Made by a program: the position numbers and the translations under genes. A stretch of 64,000 nucleotides of DNA, taken from NCBI GenBank assembly GCA_965119715.1, contig OZ221969.1:806001-870000 (forward strand). Direction: 5' to 3'. Position 1 is the stretch's first letter. The number at the start of each line of letters is the position of its first letter. The stretch comes from JASBYZ01 sp029983705. Its GTDB lineage: Bacteria > Actinomycetota > Coriobacteriia > Coriobacteriales > JAEZZM01. The notes below the pieces were generated by a model that did not search any database, was not told the origin of the DNA, and was given only the letters and a program-made list of their open reading frames with translations. Below are positions 16,631 through 26,534 of the stretch, piece by piece.

Positions 16631-19600
16631 ATGTTAATAAGTCGCAGAGGTCTGGTAAAAACCTCGGCAGCCGCTCTTGCAGCTGGTACAATGCTTGATC
16701 TTATTGCGCCAGATAAGGCACATGCAGATGCATTGAAGGCTGAGCCCAAGAGAAACTACGAACGACTTGTAGGAGCTCGCGAGACTACTACAGTTTGTCC
16801 GTACTGTGCATCAGGTTGTTCGACCCTAGCTCATACTATTGATGGGGAGTTAGTAAATATGGAAGGCGATCCAGACCAGCCTTCTACTCAAGGAGCGCTA
16901 TGCCCTAAGGGCGCCGCTCAGTTAAATACAAGAAACGTAATCGATCCTGAGACGGGAGAGTTAATCTCAAACCCAGCACGTGCACGCCACGCTCTGTATA
17001 GGGCACCAGGCTCAACTTCATTTACTAAAGTTGATTTGCACTGGGCACTTAAAGAGATTGCAGTGCGCACCTACAACAGCCGTGAAAAGGGATTTCAGCA
17101 CACAGATGAAAACGGTGTTGTAGTTAACAGAAACGAAAACATTGCATGGATTGGTTTTGCCTCAGCAGATAATGAGGAGGCAGCACTTATCACCAAGTTG
17201 GTAAGAGGTCTTGGAATCACCTTCTTTGATCACCAAGCTCGTATATGACACGGACCTACAGTCCCTGGTATCGGGGGCACCTTTGGTCGTGGAGCTATGA
17301 CCAACCAGCTTATGGATATGAAGCATGCTGACGTAATCTTGGTAGAAGGCGGAAACCCTGCAGAAAACCACCCAGCATCCTTTAAACATATCTCAGAGGC
17401 TAAGCGCAGAGGCGCAAAGCTTATCACTATTGATCCTCGTTTTTCTCGCACCGCAGCCATGTCAGACATGTGGCTTGCAATCAGACCTGGTACAGATATT
17501 GCAATGATTTCAGGTTTCATCAAGTACCTTATCGACAATGAAAGATATGACAAAGAATATCTTGCCTACTTTACCAACGCCTCATTTTTAATCAACAAAG
17601 ATTTTGATTTTAAAGATGGTGTCTACAGTGGACTTACAGAAATTGAGCCTACCAATGGTAACGGTGGTAGAACCTTTAAGTATGATAAGTCGTCGTGGGC
17701 CTATGAGCTTGTGGGCGATAACGCTGAGAGCTCAGGCGATGGCACAGCTGGTATGTCTAATACCATAACCAATGAACAAAAGAAGCCAACGGGAAATAAC
17801 ACCCTTTCAAGTGGTATTCAAATTGAAAACTTGAACCTTCCAGCTAAGCGTGAGTTTGTGAAAGACGAAACCCTTGAGCATCCACGTTGCGTATTTCAGC
17901 TTCTTAAAAAACATGTTGAGCGCTTTACGCCTGAGATGGTTGAAAAAATCACCGGCGTTTCTCAGGAGCAGTTCTTAAAAGCAGCAGACATTGTTACTTC
18001 AACCTATAGTGCCGATAAGGCCGGTGGCTTTATGTATGCAATGGGACTTTGTCACCACACGGTTGGTGCTCAGTCCATTAGAGCAGCCTGCATTATGCAG
18101 ACCCTCCTCCATAACATTGGAGTACCGGGCGGTGGCATGAATGCGATGCGTGGTGAGTGTAACGTTCAAGGTGCTACTGACTTTGCACTTCTTGCAGGCG
18201 AGCTTCCAGGATATACAAAGCTTCCAAACACCTCTCGTGGTGAGAACTCTCTTGGAGAGTATTTAAGTAAGCATACTGCTGATAACGGCTACTACATGAA
18301 CCGTCCAAAGTTTATTATCTCGATGCTCAAAGAGTGGTACGGAGAGCATGCAACCCTAGAAAATGACTTTGGATTTGACTGGTGGCCAAAAGACGATAAA
18401 AAAGACCACACCCACATCTCAATCTTTGAGTGGATGATGCAGGGCAACTTAGAGGGCTTTTTTGCCTGGGGTCAAAACCCTGTTATTGGTGGTCCAAACT
18501 CTAACTTCACCCTTAAGGCACTTTCAAAACTCAAGTGGATGGTAAACGTAGACCTTTGGTACACCGATACCGCCACCTGGTGGAAGCATGTTCCTGATAC
18601 TCCACCTGAGGAGGTTATGACTGAGGTCTTTGTACTACCTGCATGTAACCACTTTGAAAAGCAAGGATCTATTACAAATACTGGTAGAAACATTCAGTGG
18701 AGATACAAGGCAGTAGATCCACTATCTGGCGCTCATGACGATGGCGACATGTTAGTTGAGCTGTGGTGTAACTTAAGAGATCTCTACAAGGCACACGGTG
18801 GTGTCTGCCCAGAGCCTCTTGTTAACTTAGAGCTCGATAAGTTTATAGATAACAGTGGTAAGTTTAGTCCTATTAAAGCTGCATGGGGCATCAATGGCTA
18901 TGAGGTTGAGAGCGGAAGACTGCTTCAAGGCTTTGGTGAGCTTAAAGATGACGGCTCAACTGCCTGCGGTAACTGGATTTATTCAGGCTATTTCTGCAAT
19001 AACGACGATAAGTGGAACCCAGCAGCTCAGCCTACTGGCTCTCGTGGAACAAGAGACATTGTAGTTCCAGGTGGAGACGGAGATGGCCTGGGAATCTATC
19101 CAGACTGGGCCTTCTCATGGCCGCTTAACAGAAGAATTCTCTACAACCGCGCTTCTTGCAATCCATCAGGTAAGCCATATAACCCTGGTAGACAACTTGT
19201 TGAGTGGGATGAAGCAAATCAAAAATGGATTCAATACGACGTGGCAGACTTCCCAGTTAATAAAAAGCCAGATGAAACCTGGCCATTTATGATGACTGAC
19301 GAAACAGTGGCAAGGCTCTTCTCGCCAACTATGGCTGACGGACCATTCCCTGAGCACTACGAAGCTATTGAGTGCCCAATTCCAAACATGGCAAGTTCTC
19401 AGCATTCAAACCCAATTGCTTTGGTATACAAAGGTTCTTCAAAGACCGATGCTCAAACGGTTGAAAAGTACCCACTTATCTCGTCTGACTTCCACTTAGT
19501 TGAGCACTGGCAAACCGGTTCTGAGACCAGAAACCAGCCATGGCTTGCGCAAATCATGCCAAGATTTTTCTGCGAGATCCCAACTGAACTAGCAGAAGAG

Positions 19601-19867
19601 CGCGGTATTGAAAACGGAGACATGGTTGAGGTCTTTAATGAGCGCGGCTCTATTAAGATGAACGTGGTTGTAACCAAGCGCATCAAACCGTACGTCTTGG
19701 ACGGTAAGTCTTACTACACGGTATCAATGCCATTTCACTGGGGCTGGTCTGCAGACGTTATTAAGGGAGACGTAAGAAACATGGTTACCCCTCACTACGG
19801 AGATGGTAACTCATCAACTCCTGAGTTTAAGACCTTCCTCTGTGACATCAGAAAGGTAGGTGAGTAA
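16631..19867 (+). CDS. fdnG: Formate dehydrogenase, selenocysteine-containing catalytic subunit (FdnG-like)
   Basis: The frame runs 16631-19867 if the in-frame TGA at 17246-17248 is read as selenocysteine (residue 206); about 1078 residues. The context ARI-Sec-HGPTV and FGRGAMTN matches FdnG/FdhA enzymes, where Sec binds Mo or W. A Tat signal has the twin Arg at 5-6 (SRRGLVK) and ends near AHA at 30-32. One 4Fe-4S cluster uses C56, C59, C63 and C91. The protein oxidises formate to CO2 outside the membrane and passes electrons to the next two gene products. ATG 16631 has GGGAG upstream. It is about 60 residues longer than E. coli FdnG. Confidence 0.95.
17246..17292 (+). promoter_or_regulatory. 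UGA selenocysteine codon with bacterial SECIS-like hairpin
   Basis: Directly after the TGA, CACG-(G)-ACC (17249-17256) pairs with GGTCGTG (17285-17291). An inner stem, CCC against GGG, closes an apical loop containing UGGUAUC. A stem beginning next to the UGA with G and U in the apical loop, about 40 bases long, is the form recognised by SelB in bacterial formate dehydrogenase mRNAs. Confidence 0.8.
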
Positions 19868-19868
19868 G

Positions 19869-20891
19869 ATGGGAAATCTGTATCACGCCCCTGATGTAGT
19901 AAATGATGTGGCGGTAAATCAAGACTTTGCCATGCTCTATGACTCAAGCTATTGCATGGGTTGTAAGGCATGTCAGGTTGCTTGCAAGCAAACCAATATG
20001 CTTCCAGCTCCTATGAAAGATGAGGAGTATGAGTTTAATCTAGGTGGCTATACCTATCCGCCAGAAAACAGTGGTGATAACTACCTAAGAATGGTATTTA
20101 CTGAGGTAGATAACCCAAATGGACCAAAACCATTTGACTGGATTATCAGACGAGAGTCCTGCAATCATTGCACTCGTGCGGGATGTGTTGAGGCCTGCCC
20201 AACAGGGGCATGCCACTATGTAGGAAACGGTTCAGTTGATATTGACCCACACCTTTGCATTGGTTGTAAGTTTTGCTCAACGGGCTGTCCGTGGTCGGTA
20301 CCTAAATATAGAGAGCGCGACAACATCAATGCAAAGTGCTGGTTTTGCCAGGATAGACTCTCCCAAGATGAAGAGCCAGCCTGCGTTAAAACCTGCTTTC
20401 CTGACGCTCTTGACTGGGGTTATCGATCAACCATGCTCACAAAAGCACAAAAGCGCGTAGAGCAGCTTAAGTCTGAAGGTTATGAGGATGCCTGTATTTA
20501 TGGTGAGCACGAGATGGAAGGACTCCACCTTTTGCAAGTGCTCAAATATAAGCCAGAGGTTTATGGCCTCAATCCAAATCCAAGCATCCCGCTTATGAAG
20601 ACTATTGGAGAGGCTATGACACCAGTGGCTCTCGCTGGAGTATTGGGAACTCTTGCCTTTGTATCTATGTCGTATAAAAACAACAAGAACTACAAGAAGC
20701 CTAAGCTTCACTACGATCCAAAGACGGATGAGACCTATACACAAGACGGCGAAATTTGGTTTAAGGATGAGTTTAAGAGAAAGCATAGTATAGAGCCGGG
20801 CGATGAGCACAAAGAGCAAAAGCTTGTAGAAAAAGGTTCTGATCAAACTGTGGTAAAGACTCAAGATAAATCAGATGAAGAGGTGAAGTAA
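19869..20891 (+). CDS. fdnH: Formate dehydrogenase iron-sulfur subunit (FdnH-like)
   Basis: About 340 residues. Four ferredoxin-type cysteine groups are visible: CMGCKACQVAC, CNHCTRAGCVEAC, CIGCKFCSTGC and CWFCQD...CVKTC, giving four 4Fe-4S clusters that wire formate oxidation to the cytochrome. A single membrane helix (TPVALAGVLGTLAFVSM) near residues 245-265 anchors it, followed by a charged tail of about 75 residues, longer than in E. coli. The ATG at 19869 lies one base after the fdnG stop with GGTGAG upstream; the GTG at 19860 overlaps this ribosome site. Confidence 0.94.
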   Translation: MGNLYHAPDVVNDVAVNQDFAMLYDSSYCMGCKACQVACKQTNMLPAPMKDEEYEFNLGGYTYPPENSGDNYLRMVFTEVDNPNGPKPFDWIIRRESCNHCTRAGCVEACPTGACHYVGNGSVDIDPHLCIGCKFCSTGCPWSVPKYRERDNINAKCWFCQDRLSQDEEPACVKTCFPDALDWGYRSTMLTKAQKRVEQLKSEGYEDACIYGEHEMEGLHLLQVLKYKPEVYGLNPNPSIPLMKTIGEAMTPVALAGVLGTLAFVSMSYKNNKNYKKPKLHYDPKTDETYTQDGEIWFKDEFKRKHSIEPGDEHKEQKLVEKGSDQTVVKTQDKSDEEVK

Positions 20892-20892
20892 G

Positions 20893-21639
20893 ATGCCACG
20901 TCAAACGGTTAATTGGATTGAGCGCCATAGTTCTCAAACAAGATTTTGGCACTTTGCCAACATGGTCTTTGTCTTTATCTTGGCAATCACCGGACTATTT
21001 CTGTTTACTCCTTTAGGGCACTACCTTCCAACAGAGGTAATGCTTTGGGGCAAGATTATTCACAGAGCAGCTGGTGCCTTCTTTATAGCAAACTGGCTTT
21101 TGTGGATTATCAGAAAACCAAGTGACTTTGCCCACTCGCTTAAAAATATTTTTAAGCCCTGGGATGAAAACGATAAGAACTTTATGAAGTACTTTTTCCC
21201 ATACATGCTTAATGCCGATAAGTACCATATGCCTCGACAGACCTTTGTTAAGTCAGGTCAGCGTGTATCAGACTTCTCGATGTACTTTGTACTCTTTATG
21301 TTTGCAGTCACCGGCGTTGTACTTTGGATTGGACCAACGAGAGGCATCCCTCAGTGGCTCTTTGATTTTTTTAAGATGGGCCACGATATCTGCTTTATGG
21401 GTTGGTGCATCCTTATGGTATTTCACATCTACCTTGGTGCTGGAATCTTTCCAGTATACGGCAAGCAGGCATCAGCATGGATGTTTGGTTCTGGTTATGT
21501 TTCAGAGACTGATGGTCTGTATCACTGGGGTCAGTGGGCAGAAGAAGAGCTTGCGAGTGGCGAGAATGTCTTAGAGGTTGAAGAAGGACTTACCCCAAGC
21601 CAGCAACTCAAGAAAAATGAAATGAAAAAAGTGAGTTAA
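20893..21639 (+). CDS. fdnI: Formate dehydrogenase cytochrome b subunit (FdnI-like)
   Basis: 248 residues, four membrane helices. Histidines suited to bind two b haems are in the helices: RFWHFANM, IIHRAAGAFF and the GHDICFMG...VFHIYLGAG pair. It takes electrons from FdnH and reduces menaquinone. It starts one base after fdnH and is followed by fdhE after 4 bases, so fdnGHI-fdhE is one tight operon. The C-terminal 35 residues are charged and cytoplasmic. Confidence 0.93.
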   Translation: MPRQTVNWIERHSSQTRFWHFANMVFVFILAITGLFLFTPLGHYLPTEVMLWGKIIHRAAGAFFIANWLLWIIRKPSDFAHSLKNIFKPWDENDKNFMKYFFPYMLNADKYHMPRQTFVKSGQRVSDFSMYFVLFMFAVTGVVLWIGPTRGIPQWLFDFFKMGHDICFMGWCILMVFHIYLGAGIFPVYGKQASAWMFGSGYVSETDGLYHWGQWAEEELASGENVLEVEEGLTPSQQLKKNEMKKVS

Positions 21640-21643
21640 GTAG

Positions 21644-22519
21644 ATGAGTTTAGTAAGAGATTTAGAAGCTCTTGGACAGTATCAAGAGCTTCTAGGAGAT
21701 AGTCAGTGTAATTTTTTAGCTAAGCTTTGGACCTTACAAGATGAAATGGCTCCCACAGACTTTAGGTGGGAGCCACTGAGCAAACATGAAATTTATAGGC
21801 TTACACGTGCAAATACGCCGCTTCTCTCAAAGGCAAAAGACAAGATTGACCTTATAGCCTTTGTAGAGGCTTTCAATAATATACTTGCACTGTATACAGA
21901 AGAAATATTTTCAAGTGAGCTTTCGGCTAAGCTTCAGGCGCTCGACTCGCTTGGGGAGCATGATTTAGATCAAGCACTCTTTGATGACGTAAAAATCCTT
22001 GAACGAGTATTCTCAAAGCAAGCGTTCTTAGATGATGATGCAAAGTCTTGCCTTACCTTGGTAGTGTATTCAACTCTTAGAGTATTTAGAGCAGCCTACG
22101 CTTCTCAAATTAAAGAAATTGACTTTGGCGAGTACGATTTTCCAGACACCCACACCTGTCCGGTTTGTGGCGCAGAAGCCTCACTTTCTATTATTAATCG
22201 CCCTATTGCCTTTAACGGCGGACTCAGAAACCACTACTGTTCAAGCTGTGATACACAGTGGCACTACACCCGTATTAAGTGTGCCTTTTGTGGTGAGTCG
22301 GGCCAAGAGCGTCTCAGGTATTTTTACACTCCAGATGATGAGGCTCACAGGGTACACGCTTGCAAAAGTTGCAAGGGCATCATGGCTGCTATCAACCTTA
22401 AATTTTTTACATTAAAGTTTTCTCCGCGCGTTGAAGAACTCGTTTCTTTACTCAAAGCACGTGAGATATTTCAGGATGCATCAATAGATAAATTTCTAAG
22501 CGATTCAAGTATTAAGTAA
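21644..22519 (+). CDS. fdhE: Formate dehydrogenase accessory protein FdhE
   Basis: 291 residues with the FdhE rubredoxin-like cysteine pairs CPVCG, CSSC, CAFCG and CKSC in the second half. FdhE is a cytoplasmic, iron-binding maturation factor needed for active respiratory formate dehydrogenases in E. coli. The first 165 residues are helical and variable. It is the fourth gene of the formate dehydrogenase operon. No fdhD or sel gene is in the window. Confidence 0.9.
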   Translation: MSLVRDLEALGQYQELLGDSQCNFLAKLWTLQDEMAPTDFRWEPLSKHEIYRLTRANTPLLSKAKDKIDLIAFVEAFNNILALYTEEIFSSELSAKLQALDSLGEHDLDQALFDDVKILERVFSKQAFLDDDAKSCLTLVVYSTLRVFRAAYASQIKEIDFGEYDFPDTHTCPVCGAEASLSIINRPIAFNGGLRNHYCSSCDTQWHYTRIKCAFCGESGQERLRYFYTPDDEAHRVHACKSCKGIMAAINLKFFTLKFSPRVEELVSLLKAREIFQDASIDKFLSDSSIK

Positions 22520-22523
22520 TTAT

Positions 22524-22579
22524 TTGGTAGTATTTATTTGTTTGTGCACGAGGGTGTATATAATGATAAATACTACCAA
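22524..22579. promoter_or_regulatory. Long inverted repeat flanking a promoter-like sequence
   Basis: TTGGTAGTATTTAT (22524-22537) and ATAAATACTACCAA (22566-22579) are perfect 14-base inverted repeats 28 bases apart. The spacer contains TATAAT (22559-22564), a consensus -10, with TTGTTT (22538-22543) as a poor -35 at 15 bases. The repeats flank the probable promoter of the radical SAM gene (ATG at 22599). It may be a paired operator, or an RNA hairpin ending the fdn transcript. Confidence 0.5.
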
Positions 22580-22598
22580 CTCTCAATGAGGAGCTTGA

Positions 22599-23921
22599 AT
22601 GCTTTCAGAACGACTACTAACCAAACTAGTTAAAAAAATGGCTCAACGCACGCTTGACTTAAAGCCTACAAGTGAGACGCATTTTCCAGACCCAGATCCA
22701 AACACCAAATACATGCTGTATATGCACGTACCATTTTGTGAGCGACTCTGCCCATTTTGCAGTTTTAACCGCTATCCTTACCAAGATGAGGTGGCAAAGC
22801 CTTACTACGCAAGCATGAGAAAAGAAATGCTCATGTTAAAGGATTTAGGTTATGACATTGAAACTATTTATGTTGGTGGTGGTACTCCTACGGTAAACAT
22901 TGATGAGCTCTGTGAGACCTTAGACCTTGCACGTGACACCTTCAATATTAAAGAGGTAGCATCTGAGACTAATCCAAATCACTTAGTCCAGCCCTACCTT
23001 GATAAGATGAAGGGGAGAATCCAGCGCTTATCGGTTGGTGTTCAAAGCTTTGATAATGATCTCTTAAAACAGATGGACCGCTTTGAGAAATACGGAAGCG
23101 GCGAGGAGATCATGGAGCGCATTCACGAGTCAATTCCTTACTTTGACTCAATTAATGTCGACATGATCTTTAACTTCCCAACTCAAACTGAAGAGATTTT
23201 ACGCCGAGACTTAGAAAAGATTGTTGAGTGTGGTGCTCGCCAAACGACCTTCTCGCCACTCTATGTATCTAATGCAACTATGAGAAAGATGTCTAACACC
23301 TTAGGCGAGATGGACTATGAACGAGAATTTAAGTATTACCAAATCTTAGATGAGACCTTGTGTGAGGGAGAAAAGCCTCCATTTGAGCGTGAGACGGTGT
23401 GGACCTTTAACAGACTTGATAAGGACGGAAAAGACCACGCGCTTTTAGTTGATGAATATCAAACCTCATACGTTGCCTATCCTGCAATTGGTAGTGGATC
23501 GATTACCCACCTTGCTGACAGTCTCTACGTAAATACCTTTAGTATTACTGAGTATAACGAGATGATCGCAAGCGGCAGAATGTCAATCATGGGAAAGGCT
23601 ACCCTTTCTAAAAAAGACCTCATGCGCTATTCATTTTTACTCAACCTCTACAAGCTCAAGCTTGATAAGCGTGCCTTTAAAGAAGAGTTTGGTGTGAGCG
23701 TGGATGCCGGTCTTCCTGGTGAGATGGCATTTATGAGGGTCAATAAGGCATTTGAGATTGATAACAAAGAGCTCCTGACTCTAACTCCTATGGGAAGATA
23801 TTTAGTGCTCGTGATGTATCGCCAGTTCTTAAGTGGCATGAATAACCTGCGTGAACAAGCACGCGAGGCGCTCTCTGGTAAGGAAAGACACCTGCTCTTT
23901 GGTGACGGAAGTCAGATGTAG
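22599..23921 (+). CDS. HemN/HemW-like radical SAM protein (coproporphyrinogen III oxidase family)
   Basis: 440 residues. The radical SAM cluster motif CxxxCxxC is CERLCPFC, preceded by YMLYMHVPF, the usual HemN/HemW opening. VGGGTPT is the SAM-binding motif, and RLSVGVQSFDNDLL is a family signature. Members include oxygen-independent coproporphyrinogen dehydrogenase (HemN), haem chaperone HemW and haem-degrading ChuW/HutW enzymes; sequence alone does not choose between them. GAGG-AG lies before the ATG. Its place after the cytochrome-b formate dehydrogenase hints at haem handling. Confidence 0.82.
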   Translation: MLSERLLTKLVKKMAQRTLDLKPTSETHFPDPDPNTKYMLYMHVPFCERLCPFCSFNRYPYQDEVAKPYYASMRKEMLMLKDLGYDIETIYVGGGTPTVNIDELCETLDLARDTFNIKEVASETNPNHLVQPYLDKMKGRIQRLSVGVQSFDNDLLKQMDRFEKYGSGEEIMERIHESIPYFDSINVDMIFNFPTQTEEILRRDLEKIVECGARQTTFSPLYVSNATMRKMSNTLGEMDYEREFKYYQILDETLCEGEKPPFERETVWTFNRLDKDGKDHALLVDEYQTSYVAYPAIGSGSITHLADSLYVNTFSITEYNEMIASGRMSIMGKATLSKKDLMRYSFLLNLYKLKLDKRAFKEEFGVSVDAGLPGEMAFMRVNKAFEIDNKELLTLTPMGRYLVLVMYRQFLSGMNNLREQAREALSGKERHLLFGDGSQM

Positions 23922-24006
23922 TAATTAACAAATAATTAACTTGTATAGAGACCTTGCTTGTACTTAAATAAACTTGGAAAGTATAAATGATGACATAAGG
24001 AGCAAA

Positions 24007-24732
24007 ATGTATCATTTATATCAAAAAAGCGAGGTCTCTTTTGCTGTTTTGTGGATAGTTCTCTACTGTGTGATAACTATTCCAATTCGTGGCAATTTTG
24101 GAGACGAGAGCATATTCATGTTTATTGCTCTTGCGCTCATTGCAACTGCTCTTACACTCTTTATAAAAAAGTATCACTTAGAAGAAAAATATGGACTTGA
24201 TGGCTGGCCAAAAAACTGTGCACGCTTTTTGTATTTTATTCCTGCTTGGATTTTAGTTACTGGAAACATATGGGGAGGAATAGATTTTGCCTATAGTGGT
24301 CTTGCCCAAGTATTTGCTGTGCTTTCAATGTTTTTAATAGGCTACATTGAAGAGATAATTTTTAGAGGCTTTCTTTTTAAAGGAATGCTCCCAAAAGATG
24401 GGGTGAAAACCTCAATCATTGTGGTTGCTATTACCTTTGGAATTGGACACATTGTTAATCTTTTTGCAGGACAGGCCAATCTAGAAACAATCGCACAAGT
24501 CTTTTTTGCTATAGCTTGGGGCTTTATTATGGTGTGCATGTTTTACACCAGTCAAAGCCTCTGGCCATGTATAGTGATGCACGGCTTAATTGATGCCCTC
24601 TCTAAGTTTTTACTTGATAACCCTACACTGCAGTGGGTCTATATTGTGGCAACAATTGTTGTTGCAATAGCTTATTGCACCTATCTATTAAAGCTGCCTC
24701 GAACAGAAAAGACAGCTTCACAAAAATTATAG
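24007..24732 (+). CDS. CPBP-family intramembrane metalloprotease (CAAX-like)
   Basis: About 241 residues with seven or so membrane helices and the three family motifs: EEIIFRGF (the paired Glu with Arg), FGIGHIVNL (first His) and HGLIDAL (second His). These form a zinc site in CAAX-type intramembrane proteases; many bacterial members act in bacteriocin immunity or have unknown substrates. I use ATG 24007, which has AAGGAG just upstream; the longer frame start is less likely. Confidence 0.85.
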   Translation: MYHLYQKSEVSFAVLWIVLYCVITIPIRGNFGDESIFMFIALALIATALTLFIKKYHLEEKYGLDGWPKNCARFLYFIPAWILVTGNIWGGIDFAYSGLAQVFAVLSMFLIGYIEEIIFRGFLFKGMLPKDGVKTSIIVVAITFGIGHIVNLFAGQANLETIAQVFFAIAWGFIMVCMFYTSQSLWPCIVMHGLIDALSKFLLDNPTLQWVYIVATIVVAIAYCTYLLKLPRTEKTASQKL

Positions 24733-24827
24733 TTAATTAAACTTTTTACGTGAGCGGTTGATTTCTATCTGTGAGTGGTATAAAGTTAGTGTTCTTGAGA
24801 TTATAACATTTCCAGATAGGATCCTTT

Positions 24828-25385
24828 GTGAAGCTTGTTAGGGAGATTAATTTTTTTGATGACAAAGAAGTCCAGGTAAAACTTACATGGATGAGCCTGG
24901 CTATCATCCTTTGTTTCCTTATTTTGTTTCCAGTGTTTTTATTTATAATTTATCAATTCTCTTTAAGTCATAACTTTAATTTTAAGGTAGATTTTCCTAC
25001 CTTTATCAGGCCTTTTATTATCTTGATTATTGCGGTACCCCTGCATGAGATCATTCACGGTGTCTTCTTTAAAATCTTTAAACCTGAGGCAAAAATTAAA
25101 TTGGGCTTTGAGACGGGGATGTTTTATGCCTCAGCTGAGGGAGTCACCCTGAGTAAGCGCCAATTTATGATTGTAGTGCTTGCACCCTTAGTCTTAATTA
25201 CGCTTGCGATTGCAATCTATGCCTTTATATTGTGTCACTTTACTTCTGCATACTTAGCAATTGCCCTCCATACAATGGGCTGTGCAGGAGACCTCTATTA
25301 TGTGCAACAATTACTCAGACACAGCGAAACTACGCACATTAAAGACACGAGCGTGGGCGCTGAATTTTATCAAGAGCTACATTAA
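24828..25385 (+). CDS. DUF3267 putative zincin membrane protease
   Basis: 185 residues, four membrane helices. The segment PLHEIIHG contains HExxH, the zinc-protease signature, inside a helix, which with the following KLGFETGMFYASAEG region matches DUF3267, a family predicted to be membrane metallopeptidases. No function is established. GTG start with AGGA at 6 bases. The next gene starts 12 bases after its end. It is the second protease-like membrane protein in a row. Confidence 0.8.
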   Translation: MKLVREINFFDDKEVQVKLTWMSLAIILCFLILFPVFLFIIYQFSLSHNFNFKVDFPTFIRPFIILIIAVPLHEIIHGVFFKIFKPEAKIKLGFETGMFYASAEGVTLSKRQFMIVVLAPLVLITLAIAIYAFILCHFTSAYLAIALHTMGCAGDLYYVQQLLRHSETTHIKDTSVGAEFYQELH

Positions 25386-25397
25386 AGGAAGCACAGT

Positions 25398-26012
25398 TTG
25401 ACGCTAAAGAAAAATCCTGTGGGATCATATGGCTACGGTCAGGGTAGCCCTAAAAACGTTGTGGACGCCTACAGAGATAAACTCATTTCAGAAATCTGCC
25501 AGGACTTGGATGTGCGCAGGTCTGAGACTATTGTTATCTGCATGAATTTAACGGGAGACTTTAATAAGGCATCTGTAATTAGGGCTGCAAACGCATTTTT
25601 AGCTAAAGAGGTTATCTTAGTGGGCAAGCGCAGGCTTGATCGGAGAGGTGCGGTGGGCACCCACCACTACGAACATATTTTGCATGAGCCCGATACAAGC
25701 TTTTTTGAAGAGCTTAAACAAGAAGGCTATACCATCTTTCCAATTGATAATGTAAAAGAATATGAGCCAAAACGCATTGACAACTACAAGCTTCCACTAA
25801 AATGTGCTTTTGTCTTTGGCGAGGAGCTCTTGGGCCTATCTGATGAGGTAATCTCACAGTGCAACGCACCAATGCTCTATATACCTCAGTATGGATCTGT
25901 GAGATCTATTAATGTGGCTCAGGCAGCTGCAATAACGCTTTATGAGTATACGCGCCAGCACCCAGATGTTCAGTCTGCAGCGCCTTCAACACTTCTTGCA
26001 GATGAATCTTAG
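25398..26012 (+). CDS. SpoU/TrmH-family RNA 2'-O-methyltransferase
   Basis: 204 residues with the three SPOUT motifs: NLTGDFNKASVIRAANAF (motif 1, with the catalytic Arg), AFVFGEELLGLS (motif 2) and MLYIPQYGSVRSINVAQAAAI (motif 3, forming the knot that holds SAM). The target RNA, tRNA or rRNA, cannot be told. TTG start with AAGGA 8 bases upstream. Its stop shares four bases with the convergent gene at 26009. Confidence 0.88.
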   Translation: MTLKKNPVGSYGYGQGSPKNVVDAYRDKLISEICQDLDVRRSETIVICMNLTGDFNKASVIRAANAFLAKEVILVGKRRLDRRGAVGTHHYEHILHEPDTSFFEELKQEGYTIFPIDNVKEYEPKRIDNYKLPLKCAFVFGEELLGLSDEVISQCNAPMLYIPQYGSVRSINVAQAAAITLYEYTRQHPDVQSAAPSTLLADES

Positions 26013-26359
26013 TCTTCTAGGTAATCTCCAAAGAGGGCGTCAAGCTCTTCTTTGTGTTTAGCCTTGAGCGCTTTAGCATCAAGCATAAAACTCTCTTGCT
26101 CAAGCTCTTTTATGCTCTCATACTCATCTTCAAAGAGGAGTTCTTCGGTATTACTGCCAGGGTTTAGAAACATTGCTAAACTTTTTTTATCAAAGTTTAC
26201 AGCAAGTGCGCTATCAGGGATTTCTTTAGCATTAAGTAAAGAAATTGGCAAGTAACCGTTTTTTAACAGCTTGGTTTCACTCGGGTCAAAATTCCACTTT
26301 GAACAGGCATTTTGATAGTGCTCTAAAAAGGTATCATACCCCTTAAATGTATGCGTCAT
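26009..26359 (-). CDS. Small acidic protein of unknown function
   Basis: 116 residues, soluble and acidic, with no signal peptide or recognised motif. A Glu/Lys-rich helix near residues 70-110 (SIKELEQESFMLDAKAL) suggests a helical C-terminus. The ribosome site is weak. Its last codon overlaps the stop of the methyltransferase gene (TTAG). Coding status is supported by codon use like the neighbours. Confidence 0.6.
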   Translation of the reverse strand: MTHTFKGYDTFLEHYQNACSKWNFDPSETKLLKNGYLPISLLNAKEIPDSALAVNFDKKSLAMFLNPGSNTEELLFEDEYESIKELEQESFMLDAKALKAKHKEELDALFGDYLED

Positions 26360-26534
26360 ATAAATACTTTCTATGTTTGAGATGGAACAACTTTGTTTGC
26401 TTTTTGCTCATTTGCATTCTGACTTTTCAAGTGCTTTTCAAAGGTTTTTAATAAAAGTACCGCAGAGCAAGAAGCTTTGTGGGTGGGCTTAAAACCAATA
26501 CTACAACAAGCCCAATTACTATTGGAGGTTAGTT

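Noticed and set aside
16619..17297. Formate dehydrogenase gene broken by a stop codon (pseudogene)
   Set aside because: The TGA lies exactly at the known selenocysteine position, the frame continues without change and the next bases form a SECIS-like hairpin.
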